Shown piece after piece: positions 23,964-35,664 of a stretch of DNA of 64,000 nucleotides; the first letter of the stretch is position 1, and each line of letters begins with the position of its first letter. The notes under the pieces are model-generated. The model searched no databases. It was not told the origin of the DNA and saw nothing but the letters and a program-made list of their open reading frames with translations. A program made the position numbers and the translations under genes. The stretch is from Allium sativum (Eukaryota; Streptophyta; Magnoliopsida; Asparagales; Amaryllidaceae), in NCBI GenBank assembly GCA_030737875.1, contig JASFAX010000020.1, positions 29,154,688 to 29,218,687 on the forward strand, given 5' to 3'.

Positions 23964-24488
23964 CCACTACATTATCTACTCCTACGTGCATGGGATGAAC
24001 GCCACCTCACATAGAATGATCTAGAGAGGTGTTCTCCACCGATTCCACTACATTTTGAGATTAAATGGATGCCCTCCACGTGGCATCCGAACCGGATCTC
24101 CGTAGAGCCTCTTTAAAGCTATATATGCACCACTCGAAGGCTAATGAAAGGATCTTTTGGCTCTAACTCCTCACGTCTTCCACCATTGCTCTCTGCCGAA
24201 CATTTTTAGCAGCGAAGGAGCCAAATTCCACGCTACAACATGAAGATTTCGTGTATAATCTTCATTTTTTTCAATACTTTTTCATTGTGAACACGAGAAC
24301 TTCATGTATAAACCAAAAGAATTGTACTTGTAACTTCTTACGATTTAAGAAGAGATAAAGTGGACGTAGGCTTTGATTGAGCGGAAACACTATAAAAATC
24401 TCATGTGTCTCCTCTTATTTTACTAGTTTTTTGAATTTTGTGTTCTGTGATTTGCATTTGGGTGATAGGCCCAAATTTCGGTCTAACA
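23964..24488 (+). repeat. Array LTR 1, 5'-truncated
   Basis: Joins element C DNA near 23963-23970 and enters at ATTATCTACTCC, about 560 bp into the LTR consensus. It keeps a G-box CACGTG (24077-24082), a TATA-like CTATATATGCACC near 24119, and the end GGTCTAACA. The first half, including the start and the inverted repeat, is absent. Confidence 0.88.
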
Positions 24489-24571
24489 TTTTAGCACACC
24501 AAGAAGGGGGCACACGATACAACTTCAGTTTCTTGCTTGAAAAGGAATCAGATTGTTTGGCTATTGGATCA

Positions 24572-26339
24572 ATGGAAATCAAAAAGAAGAAAACTGGAAC
24601 TTCCTCTCATGCTGAGGACGTTGATGCTAAATGCACAAGGAATGAGTACAGCCACAACGCTTCCTCTCATGGAAATCCATCATCATTCTTAACCAAAGAC
24701 GAAATGGCGATGTTCTCACTGAACTGAGAGCTCAAATGGAAAGTCAAGATGATCTCCTCAGGAAGCAATAGGAGATGATCGACGGATTCTTCGCTCGGAT
24801 GGAAGGCAGGCCGAGCGGCAACAATCAGATCACTAGAAACAGTGTTGTGCAGATAGGAGCCCCGATGGAATCAGCCCCAGCAGGAGCAACAAACCGGGTC
24901 GGCACGGACCCGATCCGAACTGCAGGGGACCTAAATTCAAGTGAACTCGGGGGCAATCCCCCTCAACAACTAGCAGCCTCAACACCTAAAATTTTGGATG
25001 GAAACGTCACTAGAAGCACAGGCCTGGCACGACCAACATATGCTCTTGTTCGAATAGGAAATACAACAACGCAACTCCAAAATGGAATGTAGCAGGAAAA
25101 TGACCACGACCCCGTTCCAATCGAGCACAATGAACCGGGACCGTTCGGAGCCTCAGACCCGAACCGAACCACTGACCCGAACCGGATCACATTCCAAGCA
25201 CCCAATATTTTTCCAAACTCCTCTGGAATCAATGCTGGGGGCACCAGCTCAGATTTTGGCAGTTTGCAACAGCTTTTTGAAGGCGATCGGCTTGCTAATC
25301 TCATTGAACGCCTCTCGATAGGCCACACTTATCGGAGTGACATGGATTATGCCAATCACAATCCATTCAAATAGGAAATCAGGAATTCTCGCAATCCACT
25401 GGATTTCAAACTTCCACAACTGGAGCCATATAACGGCAGGACGAATCCTACTGTGCATCTGATGCGCTACAAACGGCATATGGAAGTTCAATCGGCATCA
25501 GAAAATGCAATGGCTAAATGTTTTCCCCTCTTTCTGACTGATATAGCAGCCAGGTGGATTCGGCAGTTAGAAACATAATCGATCAACAGCTGGAACATGT
25601 TGGTCGCATGCTTTATTGAACAGTTTCGGGTCCACAACGTTCGACCCAAGAATGTAATGTCGCTCACTACAATCAAGCCAAGGCCTAGAGAAACTCTTCG
25701 CTCATTTTTGGAACGGTCCAACGTTGCCGCAGTATCAGTTGATCGACCTGAGCTATCTATGGTATTGGTGGCTGCATTATCCGGCGTTCTGGACAACTCG
25801 GAGTTTAAAATTCCTTATACCGAGACCCACCGTGTAATCTCAGCGAATTGTACCTTGAATCAGATAGATTTCTACGTGAAGAAGACGCAACGTCTGAAAA
25901 GAAAATTCTCTATGTCAACATGCTTAAAGACGGAGGAACTTCTGATTTTGGAAAAGGAAAATGGAAAGCTGTTGTCAAGAATGACCGGAACACTCAGCCC
26001 CGATGAGGGCCCAAGTATGATAAGAATACTAAACTCAATTCTATGCTGACTGACATTTACAAGGACACAAACTGTGCCATCCCCTACTCAAAGCCTCCTA
26101 GAAGGGAGCCATCGCAAAGAGAACACGATTCTGGAAAGCATTACATATTACATGATGTGGACGATCATGACACGAATGAATGTAGGCATTTGCGAGATCT
26201 GATTAAGGAATGGGTTAGACGCGAAGAGCTACCCGAGTATGCGAAACAACCAACAACGCCTGCACCCGCGCTTCCGCCATCTGCTCCCCGGAGTGGGAAC
26301 GACCATGGATCGAGCTCTCGAGGGATCATCATCAATTGA
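24572..26339 (+). pseudogene. gag: Gag of array unit 1 (Tat-like, gag-only)
   Basis: Would make the capsid protein of the unit. The reading starts at ATGGAAATCAAAAAG after a degenerate primer site (TTTTAGCACACCAAGAAGG, 24489). In order it holds a hydrophilic N-terminus, a low-complexity N/P/T-rich linker, a retrotransposon Gag capsid region (about 25400-25850, W-I-R-Q-L-E, R-P-R-E-T-L-R-S-F-L-E-R), and a C-terminal knuckle-like F/L-H-x3-(G)H-D-T-x2-C near 26140-26180, then stop TGA at 26337. The pattern fits Tat-lineage gag. A frameshift near 24710, a CAA/CAG-type loss to TAG at 24768, and other stops break it. The knuckle has lost its first Cys (tyrosine) and its Gly (aspartate). Confidence 0.82.
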
Positions 26340-26544
26340 TTGGGATTGGATCACTTTACATTTCATGCATTTCTTAGGATTTAAGATATGTTTCTGTTCT
26401 TTCTTTAGGTTTTCTGATTGACTAAATCGGAGTGCACATGTACGGGGTTAGGATTTTGCCCCAAGGTTTGCTTTGGAATTGACGACGAACCAATCTGGAT
26501 TTGCTTTAGTTTCGTCATCTGAATTGAATAAGTAAGGATTTTCT
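26340..26544 (+). other. Post-gag noncoding spacer, unit 1
   Basis: Follows the gag stop with TTGGATCACTTTACATTTC, CTTTCTTTAGGTTTTC and GGTTAGGATTTTGCCCCAAGG. The segment is conserved in all units. No reading frame is shared between units. Confidence 0.6.
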
Positions 26545-27029
26545 AAGCATGGATTATGTATGGAAAATTTAAGTGTCTAATCAGGTTGTGGCAGGATTCT
26601 CAATCTTAATTAAAGTATGGATGATAGTTATCTCGAAATTCTAGGTATGGATTATGCCCAGGGACGGACTATTTTGTCAACCTTTGGCAAGTATATCTCT
26701 ATCTCGATATGAGTATCGATTGGACTCCACTGAATTTCTAAATATGGATTACACTCGGGAACGGCAAATGGTCTTGTTAAAATTTGGCAAAGGAACTCAA
26801 TAAAACATGACTATGGCTTATACTCAGTTCAACTTCTCGGTATGGCTTATGCCTTGAAGATTAGGCCCCTCGCCAGGATTTGGTAGTATGATTCGAAAGT
26901 CCTTCGAGTATTATTTATCCTCTATCGGACGTGCAAGCATGGTTTATGGTCGAAAGTGTGATCAGCTTTGTCGGTTTTGACATACCTAATTTCTTTCTTT
27001 TCTTCGCAGGTATGGTTTATACTTGCAGC
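26545..27029 (+). repeat. Hairpin-bearing 98-bp tandem repeat, unit 1
   Basis: Ten sites of the form GTATGGNTTATRC. The site near 26643 (GGTAT, loop GGATT, ATGCC) pairs well. Several others are eroded here, for example AAGTATGGATGATAGTT near 26604. Confidence 0.72.
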
Positions 27030-27115
27030 TTGAAGGCCCGGAGTGGCCCTGGATTTCTAGGATTATTCTATACACATCTTCCTTTAGTAAGCAAGATATG
27101 TTCTAGGGTGAAAAA

Positions 27116-28191
27116 TGTTGACATGCTTTTTAGTCAAAGCTGTCAAATGTGAAATCTATGATAAATAATACGTTCAAGTATTGGGAATACTGTCAGAAGA
27201 CATGAAACTATTTGGTTGAAGTCGCTTCACAAACAAAGAATAGACCGTAACTCCAATCAGACAACCACTTGTTGGCCCGAAAACATCAATTACAGAGCCG
27301 AGATCCGTAACTTTTGTAGCCCTCTAAATCCGCTTCAAGTAGAGCTTTTGTTTGGGCAAAACAGACTTACGGTTTGGAAGTTGTGCCCATTTCCGTGAAC
27401 GCATGCAGAACCGAAAACTTAGATTTTGGGAATTGATTTGGAGCATATAACCCCTCGAATCGGATCGTCGTCACTGGTTCGGCTCGGACAACTGGATCGG
27501 GTCAGGTTTCGACCCTGCATACGTCAGTACTGCTTGGCATTCACTCTAGCACTTTTGGTTCGGATCGAAGGAAGAGAACCCGATCCCCAACAGCACCTCG
27601 GTTCTGTTTAGCCTCATCCGACTAGACCCGCCAGGCATCTCCCTCACGAACCGCTTGTTTCACTGATTCTTGAGGCATTATCTACTCCAACTTACATGGG
27701 ATGAACGCCGCCTCTTACAGAACGATCCAAGAGGTTTCCTCCACCTTTTCCAGTACATTTTAAGATTAAAGGGACGCCCGCCACGTGGCATCCTAACGGA
27801 TCTCCGTAGAGCCTCTCTATAGCTATAAATGCACCAGTCAAAGGCAAATGAAAAGATCTTTGGGCTCTAACAACTTACGTCTTCCACCATAGCTCTCTAC
27901 CAAACATTTTCAGCAGCAAAAGAGCCAAATTCCACACTATAACATGAGTATTTCGTGTATAATCTTCATTTTTCTCAATTCTTTTCCATTGTTAACTAGA
28001 GAAGTTCATGTATAAACCAAGAGAATTGTACGTGTAACTTCTTAGGATTTAAGAAGAGATAAAGTGAATGTAGGCTTGGTTTGAGCCGAACCACTATAAA
28101 AATCACGTGTGTCTCCTCTTATTTTACTGTTTTTTGCATTCTGTGATCTTTGATTTGCATTTGGGTGTTAGGCCCAAATTTCGGTCTAACA
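27116..28191 (+). repeat. Array LTR 2
   Basis: A 1076-bp complete LTR, TGTTGACATGC to TCTAACA, preceded by the weakened purine tract AGGGTGAAAAA. It has an intact G-box CACGTG at 27782-27787 about 40 bp before the TATA box (CTATAAAT, 27823-27830). The U3 inverted repeat (27290-27310) is partly mismatched. A CGGGTCAGGTTTCGACCC block lies near 27498. Confidence 0.92.
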
Positions 28192-28273
28192 TTTTGGTGT
28201 CCAGGAAGGGGGCACACGATATCACTTCAGTTTTGAGCTTGAAAAGGAATCAGATTGTTTGGCTATTGGATCA

Positions 28274-30041
28274 ATGGCAATTAAAAGGAATAAAACTAGA
28301 ACTTCCTCTCATGCTTAGGACGTTGATGCTGAAGACACAAAGAACGAGAACAGCTACGAGGCTTCCTCTCATGGAAATCCATCAACATTCTTAACCAGAA
28401 ATGAAATGGATGGTGTTCTCGCTAAACTGAGAGCTCAGATGGCAGGGTAAGATGATCTCCTCAGGAAGCAACGGGAGATAATCGACGGATTCTTCGCTCG
28501 TATGGAATGCAGGACGAGCCGCAACAATCAGATCACTGGAAACAATGATGCATAGATAGGAGTGGCGATGGAATCAGCCCCAGCAGGAGCAACCATCTGG
28601 GTCGGTTTGGACCTGATCCGAACTGTAGGGGACCAAAATTCAAGTGAACTTGGAGGCAATCCCCCGCAACAGCTCGCAGCCTCAACACTTAACATTTCGG
28701 ATGGAAACGTCACTAGAATCACAGGCCTGGCACGACCAACATCCACTCCGATTCGGAGAGGAAATACAACAATGCAACTCCGAAATGGAACGCAACAGGA
28801 AAATGACCATGAACCCGTTTGAGTTGAGCACAATGTACAGGACGATTCGGAGCCTCCGACCCAAACAAAACCTCCGACCCAAACCGGATCACACTCCAAG
28901 CGCCTAATGTTTTTCCAAACTCTTCTGGAATCAATGCTGGGGGCGCCAGCTCAGATTTTGGCAGTTTGCAATAGCTTTTTGAAGCCGATCGGCTCGCTAA
29001 TCTTGTTGAACGCCTCTTGAGAGGCCGCACTTATCAGAGTGACATGGATGATGTCAAACACAATCCATTCACATAGGAAATTAGGAATTCTCGCAATCCC
29101 CCAGATTTCAAACTTCCACAACTGGAGCCCTATATTGGCAGGACGGATCCTACTGTGCATTTGATGCGCTACAAACGACATATGGAAGTTCAATCGGCAT
29201 CGGAAAACGTAATGGCTAAATGTTTTCCCCTCTTTCTGACTGAAATAGTGGCCATGTGGATTCGGCAGCTAGAAACGGAATCGATCAAAAGCTGGAACAT
29301 ATTGCTCGCTTGCTTTGTTGAATAGTTTCGCGTCCATATCGCTCGACCCAAGAATGTAATGTCACTCACTACAATAAAGTAGAGGCCCAGAGAAACTCTA
29401 CGCTCATTTTTGGAACGGTTCAACGTTGCAGAAGCGTCAGTTGATTGACCTGAGAGATCTATGGTATTGATGACGGCAGTATCCGGCGTTCTGGACAACT
29501 CGGAGTTCAAAAAATCCTTATACCGAGACCCACCATGGAATCTCAGCGAATTCTACCTTGAATCGGATAGATTTCTGCGTGAAGAAGATGCAATGTCCGA
29601 AAAGAAAATTCTTGCTGTCAACATGCTTAAAGACGGAGGACCGTCTGATTCTGGAAAAGGAAAAGGGATAGCTGCTATCAAGAATGACAGCAACGCTCAG
29701 AGCCGGAGAGGGCCCATATATGAAAAGTACACTGAACTCAATTCTACGCTGACTGACATTTACACGGACACAAACGGTGCCATCCCTATCCAAAGCCTCC
29801 CAAAAGGGAGCCATCACAAAGGGAATGTGATTCTGGAAAGCATTGCATATTCCATCATACGGACGGTCATGAAACGAATGACTATAGGCATTTGTGAGAT
29901 CTGATTGAGGAACCGGTTTGACGCGAAGAGCTACCCGAGTATGTGAAACAACCAACAATGCCTGCACCCGCGTTGCCACCATCTGCTCCCCAGAGAGGGA
30001 ACGACCCTGGATCTAGCTCTTGAGGGCTCATCATCAATTGA
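28274..30041 (+). pseudogene. gag: Gag of array unit 2
   Basis: Full-length but heavily stopped copy. It begins ATGGCAATTAAAAGG after a primer site changed to TTTTGGTGTCCAGG. A GAG-to-TAG stop falls within 50 codons, GGGTAAG replaces GGCAAG near 28445, and GCATAG interrupts near 28553. The most readable part is 29461-29700, with L-D-N-S-E-F-K-K-S-L. The knuckle has decayed: the expected G-H-D-T-N-D-C reads as G-H-E-T-N-D-Y, and the first Cys codon lies in a shifted frame. It ends at TGA 30039-30041. Confidence 0.8.
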
Positions 30042-30245
30042 TCTGGATTGGATCACTTTACATTTCCTGCATTTCTTACGATTTAAGATATGTTTCTTTG
30101 CTTTCTTTAGGTTTTCTGATTGGTTAAATCATAGTGCACACGTACGGGGTTAGGATTTCGCCCCAATGTGTGCTCTGGACTCAATGACAAACCAATCAGA
30201 ATTTTCTTTGGTTTTGTAACTTTAATGGAAAAAGGAAGTATTTTT

Positions 30246-30730
30246 TAGCATGGAATATGTTTGGCAAATTTAAGTGTCTTGTCAGGTTGTGGCAGGATTC
30301 TCAATCTTAATTAAAGTATGGCTGATACTTGTCTCGAAATCCTAGGTACAGACTGTGCCTAAGGATGGACTATCTTCTCAGGCTTTGGCAAGTATAGCTC
30401 TATCTCAGTGTGAGTACGGATTGGACTCCACTGAATTTCTAAATATGGATTACTCGGGAAAGGCGAATGGCCTTGTTATGATTTGGAAAAGAACTCAATA
30501 AAACTTGAGTATGGCTTATACTCAGTTTGAACTTTCTGGTATGGCTTATGCTTGGAATATTAAGTCCCTGGCCAGGTTTTGGCAGGATGATTCGAACGTC
30601 TTTTGAGCATGATTTATGCTCTATCGGACGCCTAAGCATGGTTTGTGCTTGAAAGTGTGATCTTCTTTGTTGGTTTTTGATATACCTATTTGCTTTGTTT
30701 TCCTCACAGGTATGGTTTATGCTTGCAGCT
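30246..30730 (+). repeat. Hairpin-bearing 98-bp tandem repeat, unit 2
   Basis: Shows the full set of sites. The one at about 30634 reads AAGCAT, loop GGTTT, GTGCTT, a six-pair stem with a T-G wobble where other units have T-A. Confidence 0.75.
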
Positions 30731-30815
30731 TGCAGGCCCAGAGTGGCCTTGGATTTCTTGGATTATTCAGAACAAATCTTCCTTCAGTAAGAAAGATACG
30801 TTCTAGGGGGCAAAA

Positions 30816-31879
30816 TGTTGACATGCTTTTTAGTTAAAGGTGTCACACGTGAAATATCTTGTAAACAATATGTTCAAGTATTGGGAAAACCATTAGAAGA
30901 CAGGAAGCGATTTGGTTGAAGTCGCATTGCAAACAAAGAATAGCCTGAAACTCCTATCAAAATACCTCTTTTGGGACCGAAAACCTCAATTACGGAACTA
31001 TGCTCCGTAACTCCTGTAGCCCTCTAAATCAGCTTCAAGTCGAGCTTTTGTTTGGGAAAAACGGACTTACGGTTTGGAAGTTATGCCTGTTTCCGTGAAC
31101 GCATGCAGAACCGGAAACTTAGAGTTTTGGAATTGACTTGGAGCATATAACCCCTCGGATCGGATCGTCGTCACCAGTTCGGGTCGGACAACTGGATCGG
31201 TTCGGGTTTCGACCCTCCATACATATGTACAGCTTGGCATTCACTTTGTCACTTCCGGTTCGGATCGGAGGAAGAGAACCCGATCCCCAACAGCACCTTG
31301 GTTCGTTTTAGGCTCATACGACCCGACCGCCTTGCATATCCTGCACGAACAGCTTGTTTGACTGATTCTTGAAACATTATATACTCCTACTTGCATGGGA
31401 TGAACGCCACCTCGCATAGAACAATATGGAGAGGTTTTCTCCACATTTTCTACCACATTTCGAGATTAAAGGGACGCCCGCCACATGGCATCCGAATCGG
31501 ATCTCCATAGAGCCTCTCTACAGCTATAAATATACCACTTGAAGGCAAATGAAAGGATCTTTTGACTCCAATTCCTTACATCTTCCACCATTCCTCTTTG
31601 CAAAACATTTTCAGCAGCAAAGGAGCCAAATTCCACAGTACAACGCAAGGATTTCGTGCATAATCTTCATTTTTCACACTTCTTTTTCACTGTAAACACG
31701 AGGACTTCATGTATAAACCAAGAGAATTGTACTTGTAACTTCTTAGGATTTAAGAAGGTAGGCTTGGGTTGAGCCTAAACACTATAAAAATTTCATGTGT
31801 CTCCTCTTATTTTACAGTTTTTTGCATTCTATGATTTGTGATTTGCATTTCGGTGTTAGGCCCAAATTTTGGTCTAATA
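30816..31879 (+). repeat. Array LTR 3
   Basis: A 1064-bp LTR preceded by CTAGGGGGCAAAA. Its end is mutated to TCTAATA. The inverted repeat is TTACGGAAC-TAT-GCTCCGTAA (30990-31010), with one mismatch. The G-box is changed to CACATG, consistent with CpG decay. The TATA box is CTATAAATATACC near 31523. Confidence 0.9.
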
Positions 31880-31962
31880 TTTTGGCGCGTAAGGAATGGG
31901 GCACATGATACTACTTCAGTTTCTAGCTTGAAAAGGAATCGGATTGTTTGGCTATTGGATCA

Positions 31963-33727
31963 TTGGCAATCAAAAGGAAGAAAACTGGAACTTCCTCTTA
32001 TGTAGAGTATGTTGATGCTGAAGGCAAAAGGAACGAGAGCAGCCGCGAGGCTTCCACTCATGGAAATCCATTAGGATTCTTAATGAGAGACGAAATGGAT
32101 GGTGTTCTAACTAAACTGAGAGCTCAAATTTTAAGGCAAGATGATCTCCTCAAGAAGCAACAGGAGATGATCGACGGATTCTTCGCTCAGATGGAAGGCA
32201 GGCCGAGCGACAACAATCAGATCACTGGAAACAATGCTACGCCGATGGGAGCAGGGAAGGGATCAGCCCAATAGGAGCAACCATCTGGGTGGGTTTGGAC
32301 CCGATTCGAACTGCAAGGGACCTAAATTCAAGTGAACTCGGTGGCAATACCCCTCAACAACTCGCAGCCTCAACACTTAACGTTTTGGATGGAAACGTCA
32401 TTAGAAGCATAAGCCTGGCATGACCAACATCCGCTCCGGTTCAGATAGGAAATAACAACGCAACTCCAAAATGGAATGCAACAGGAAAATGAGAACGAAC
32501 CCATTTGAGTCGATCACAACGAACTAGGACGGTTCGGAGCATCCGACCCGAACCGAACCTTCAACCCAAACATGATCACACTATAAGCACCCAATGTTTT
32601 TCCAAACTCCTCTGTAATCAATGCTGGGGGCGCCAGCTCAGAGTTTGGCAGTTTGCAATAGCTTTTTGAAGGTGGTCGGCTCGCTATTCTCATTGAATGC
32701 CTCTCGAGAGGCTGCACTTATCAGAGTGACATGGATGATGTCAATCATAATTCAATCACACAGGAAATCAGGAATTAACGCAATCCTACAAAATTCAAAC
32801 TTCCACAACCGGAGCCCTATAATGGCAGGACGGATCCTACTGTGCATTTGATGCACTACAAACGGCATATGGAAGTTCAATCGGCTTCGGAAAACACAAT
32901 GGATAAATGTTTTTCCCTCTTTCTAACTGATATAGCAGCCATGTGGATTCGGCAGCTAGAAGCGGAATTGATCAACAGCAGGAACATGTTGGTTGCACGG
33001 TTTATTGAACAGTTTCGGGTCCACATCACTTGACCCAAGAATGTAATGTCACTCACTACAAACAAGCAGAGGATCATAGAAACTCTACGCTAATTTTGGA
33101 ATGGTTCAACATTGCAGCATCTTCAGTTGATAGACCTGACCATCTGCGGTATTGATGGCGGAAGCAACCAGCGTTTTGGACAACTCAAAGTTCAAAAAAT
33201 CCTGATATTGAGACCCACCGTGGAATCTCAGCGAATTCTACCTTGATTCAGATAGATTTTTGCGTGAAGAAGGCGCAACAACCTAAAAGAAAATTCTCGA
33301 TATCAACATGCTTAAAGACGGAGGAACATCTGATTCTGGAAAAGGAAAAGGGAAAGATGCTCTCAAGAATGACCGCAACGCTCAGCCCCGGAGAGGTCCC
33401 AAATATGAAGAGTACATTAAACTCAATTCTACGCTAAGTGACATTTACATGGGCACAAACGATGCCATCCCCTACCCAAAGCCTCCCAGAAGGGAGCCAT
33501 CGCAAAGAGAACACGATTCTGGAAAGCATTGCATATTCCATGATATGGACGGTCATGACACGAATGACTGTAGGCATTTGCGAGATCTGATTGAGGAACA
33601 GGTTAGACGAGGAGAGTTACCCGAGTATGTGAAACAACCAGCAGCGCCTGTAACCGCGCTGCCACCATCTGCTCCGCGGAGAGGAAACTACCCTGTATCG
33701 AGCTATCGAGGGCTCATCATCAATTGA
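31963..33727 (+). pseudogene. gag: Gag of array unit 3
   Basis: The start codon position reads TTG instead of ATG (CATTGGCAATC). The N-terminal part is open for about 100 codons (E-M-I-D-G-F-F-A-Q-M-E-G). Stops and a deletion of several bases follow, then TGACCC interrupts near 33030. The C-terminal 139 codons (33308-33727) stay open and keep a complete H-C-I-F-H-D-M-D-G-H-D-T-N-D-C knuckle, the best of the early units. Confidence 0.82.
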
Positions 33728-33932
33728 TCTGAATTGGATCAATTTACATTTCCTGCATTTCTTTGGATTTAAGATATGTTTCTATGCTTTCTTTAGGTTT
33801 TCCAATTAGCTAAATCGGAGTGCACATGTACGGGGTTAGGATTTTGTCCTAAGGTATACTATGGACTCGATGACAAACTAATCAGGATTTTCTTTGGTTT
33901 TGTACTTTGAATTGAATAAGGAAGGAATTTCC

Positions 33933-34418
33933 AAGAATTGATTATGTTTAGCAAATTTAAGTGTCTTGTCAGGTTGCGCAAGATTCTCAATCTTAATTAA
34001 AGTATCAGACATACATATCTCGAAATCCTAGGTATGTATTGTGCCTAGGGACGGACTATCTTGTCAGGCTTTTCCAAGTATAGCCCTATCTCTGTATGAG
34101 TATGGGTTGGACTCCACTGAATTTCTAAATATGGAATATACTTGAGAACGGCAAATGGTCTTATTAAGATTTGGCAAAGGAACTCAATAAAACTTGAGTA
34201 CGGCTTATACTCTGTTTGAACTTCTCAGTATGGCTTATGCCTTGAAGATTATGTCCCTCACCAGGTTTTGGCAGGATATTTCTAACATCCTTCGAGTATG
34301 ATTTATGCTCTATCAGACGCCCAAGCATGGTTTATGCTCGAAAGTGTGATCAGCTTTTTCGGATTTTGGCATACCTATTTGCTTTCTTTTCTTTACAGGT
34401 ATGGTTTATACTTGCAGC
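33933..34418 (+). repeat. Hairpin-bearing 98-bp tandem repeat, unit 3
   Basis: The first site is eroded (AGAATTGATTATG). The later sites near 34195 (GAGTAC/ATACTC), 34299 (GAGTAT, loop GATTT, ATGCTC) and the last (CAGGTAT, loop GGTTT, ATACTTG) pair well apart from one C-A mismatch. Confidence 0.72.
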
Positions 34419-34504
34419 TTGCAGGCGCGAAGTGGCCTTGGATTTTTTGGATTATTCAGACGACATCTTCCTTCGGTAAGTAAGATATGTTCTTGGAGGC
34501 AAAA

Positions 34505-35581
34505 TGTTGACATGCTTTTTAGTCAAAGCTGTCACGTGCGAAATCTCTGGTAAACAATACATTCAAGTATTGGGAATACCGTCAGAAGACAGGAAGCGAT
34601 TTGGTTGAGGTCGCATCACAAACAAAGAATAGCCCGAAATTCCTATCAGATGACCTCTTTTGGGCACGAAAACATCAATTACGGAGCAATGCTTTGTAAT
34701 TCTTGTAGCCCTCTGAATCAGCTTCAAGTCGAGCTTTCGTTTGTGGAAAACGGACTTATAATTTGGAAGTTATGCCCATTTTCATGAACGCATACAGAAC
34801 CGGAAACTTGGATTTTGGGAATTGACTTAGAGCATTTAACACCTCGGATCGGATTGTCATCACAGGTTCGAGTCAAACAACTGGGTCGGTTCAGGTTTCG
34901 ATCCTTCATACCTCAGTACAGCTTGGCACTCACTCTGGCACTTCTGGTTTGGATTGGAGGAAGAGAACCCGATCCCCAATAGCACCTCAGTTCGGTTTAG
35001 CCTCATCCGACCAGACCCACCAGGCGTCTCCCGCATGAACAGCTTGTTTGACGGATTCTTGAGGCATTATCTACCCCTACTTGCATGGGATGAATGCCAC
35101 CTTGCGTATCACGATCTACAGTGGTTTTCTCCACCTTTCTCGCTACATTTCGAGATTAAAGGGATGACCGCCACGTGGAATCCGAATCGGATCTCCGTAG
35201 AGCCTCTCTAAAGCTATAAATACACCACTCGAAAGCAAATGAAAGGATCTTTTGGCTCTAACTCCTTACGTCTTCCTCCATTGCGCTCTGCAAAACATTT
35301 TCAACAATAAAGGAGCCAAATTCCACACTTCAAAACGAGGATTTCGTGTATATTCTTCATTTTTCTCACTCTTTTTCATTGTAAACACGAGGGCTTTGTG
35401 TATAAACCAAGAGAAATGTACTTGTAACTCCTTAGGATTTAAGAAGAGATAAAGTGGACGTACGCTTGGTTTAAGCCGAACCACTATAAAAGTCTCGTGC
35501 GTCCCCTTTTATTTTACCGTTTTTTGCATTATGTGATCTGTGATTCGCATTTTGGTGTTAGGCCCAAATTTCGGTCTAACA
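34505..35581 (+). repeat. Array LTR 4
   Basis: A 1077-bp complete LTR preceded by the variant purine tract CTTGGAGGCAAAA, also seen before LTR 11. The inverted repeat is TTACGGAGC-AAT-GCTTTGTAA (34679-34699), with two G-T wobbles and no mismatch. The G-box CACGTG is intact (35172-35177) and the TATA box is CTATAAATACACC near 35214. It shares CTACCC and GATGAATGCC with LTR 11. Confidence 0.92.
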
Positions 35582-35664
35582 TTTTATCGCTCCAGGAAGG
35601 GGGCACCCGATACTACTTTAGTTTCTAGCTTGAAATGGAATCGGATTGTTTGGCAACTGGATCA

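Noticed and set aside
26545..27029. The 98-bp hairpin repeats as a CRISPR-like or protein-coding repeat
   Set aside because: The repeats are diverged, adjacent and lack unique spacers, the genome is a plant's, and 98 bp does not keep a reading frame.
28528..29030. Long minus-strand frames opposite gag in several array units (for example 28528-28899, 36040-36387, 57301-57759)
   Set aside because: They are antisense shadows of the gag linker and capsid, start at different places in each unit, and change with the gag mutations.
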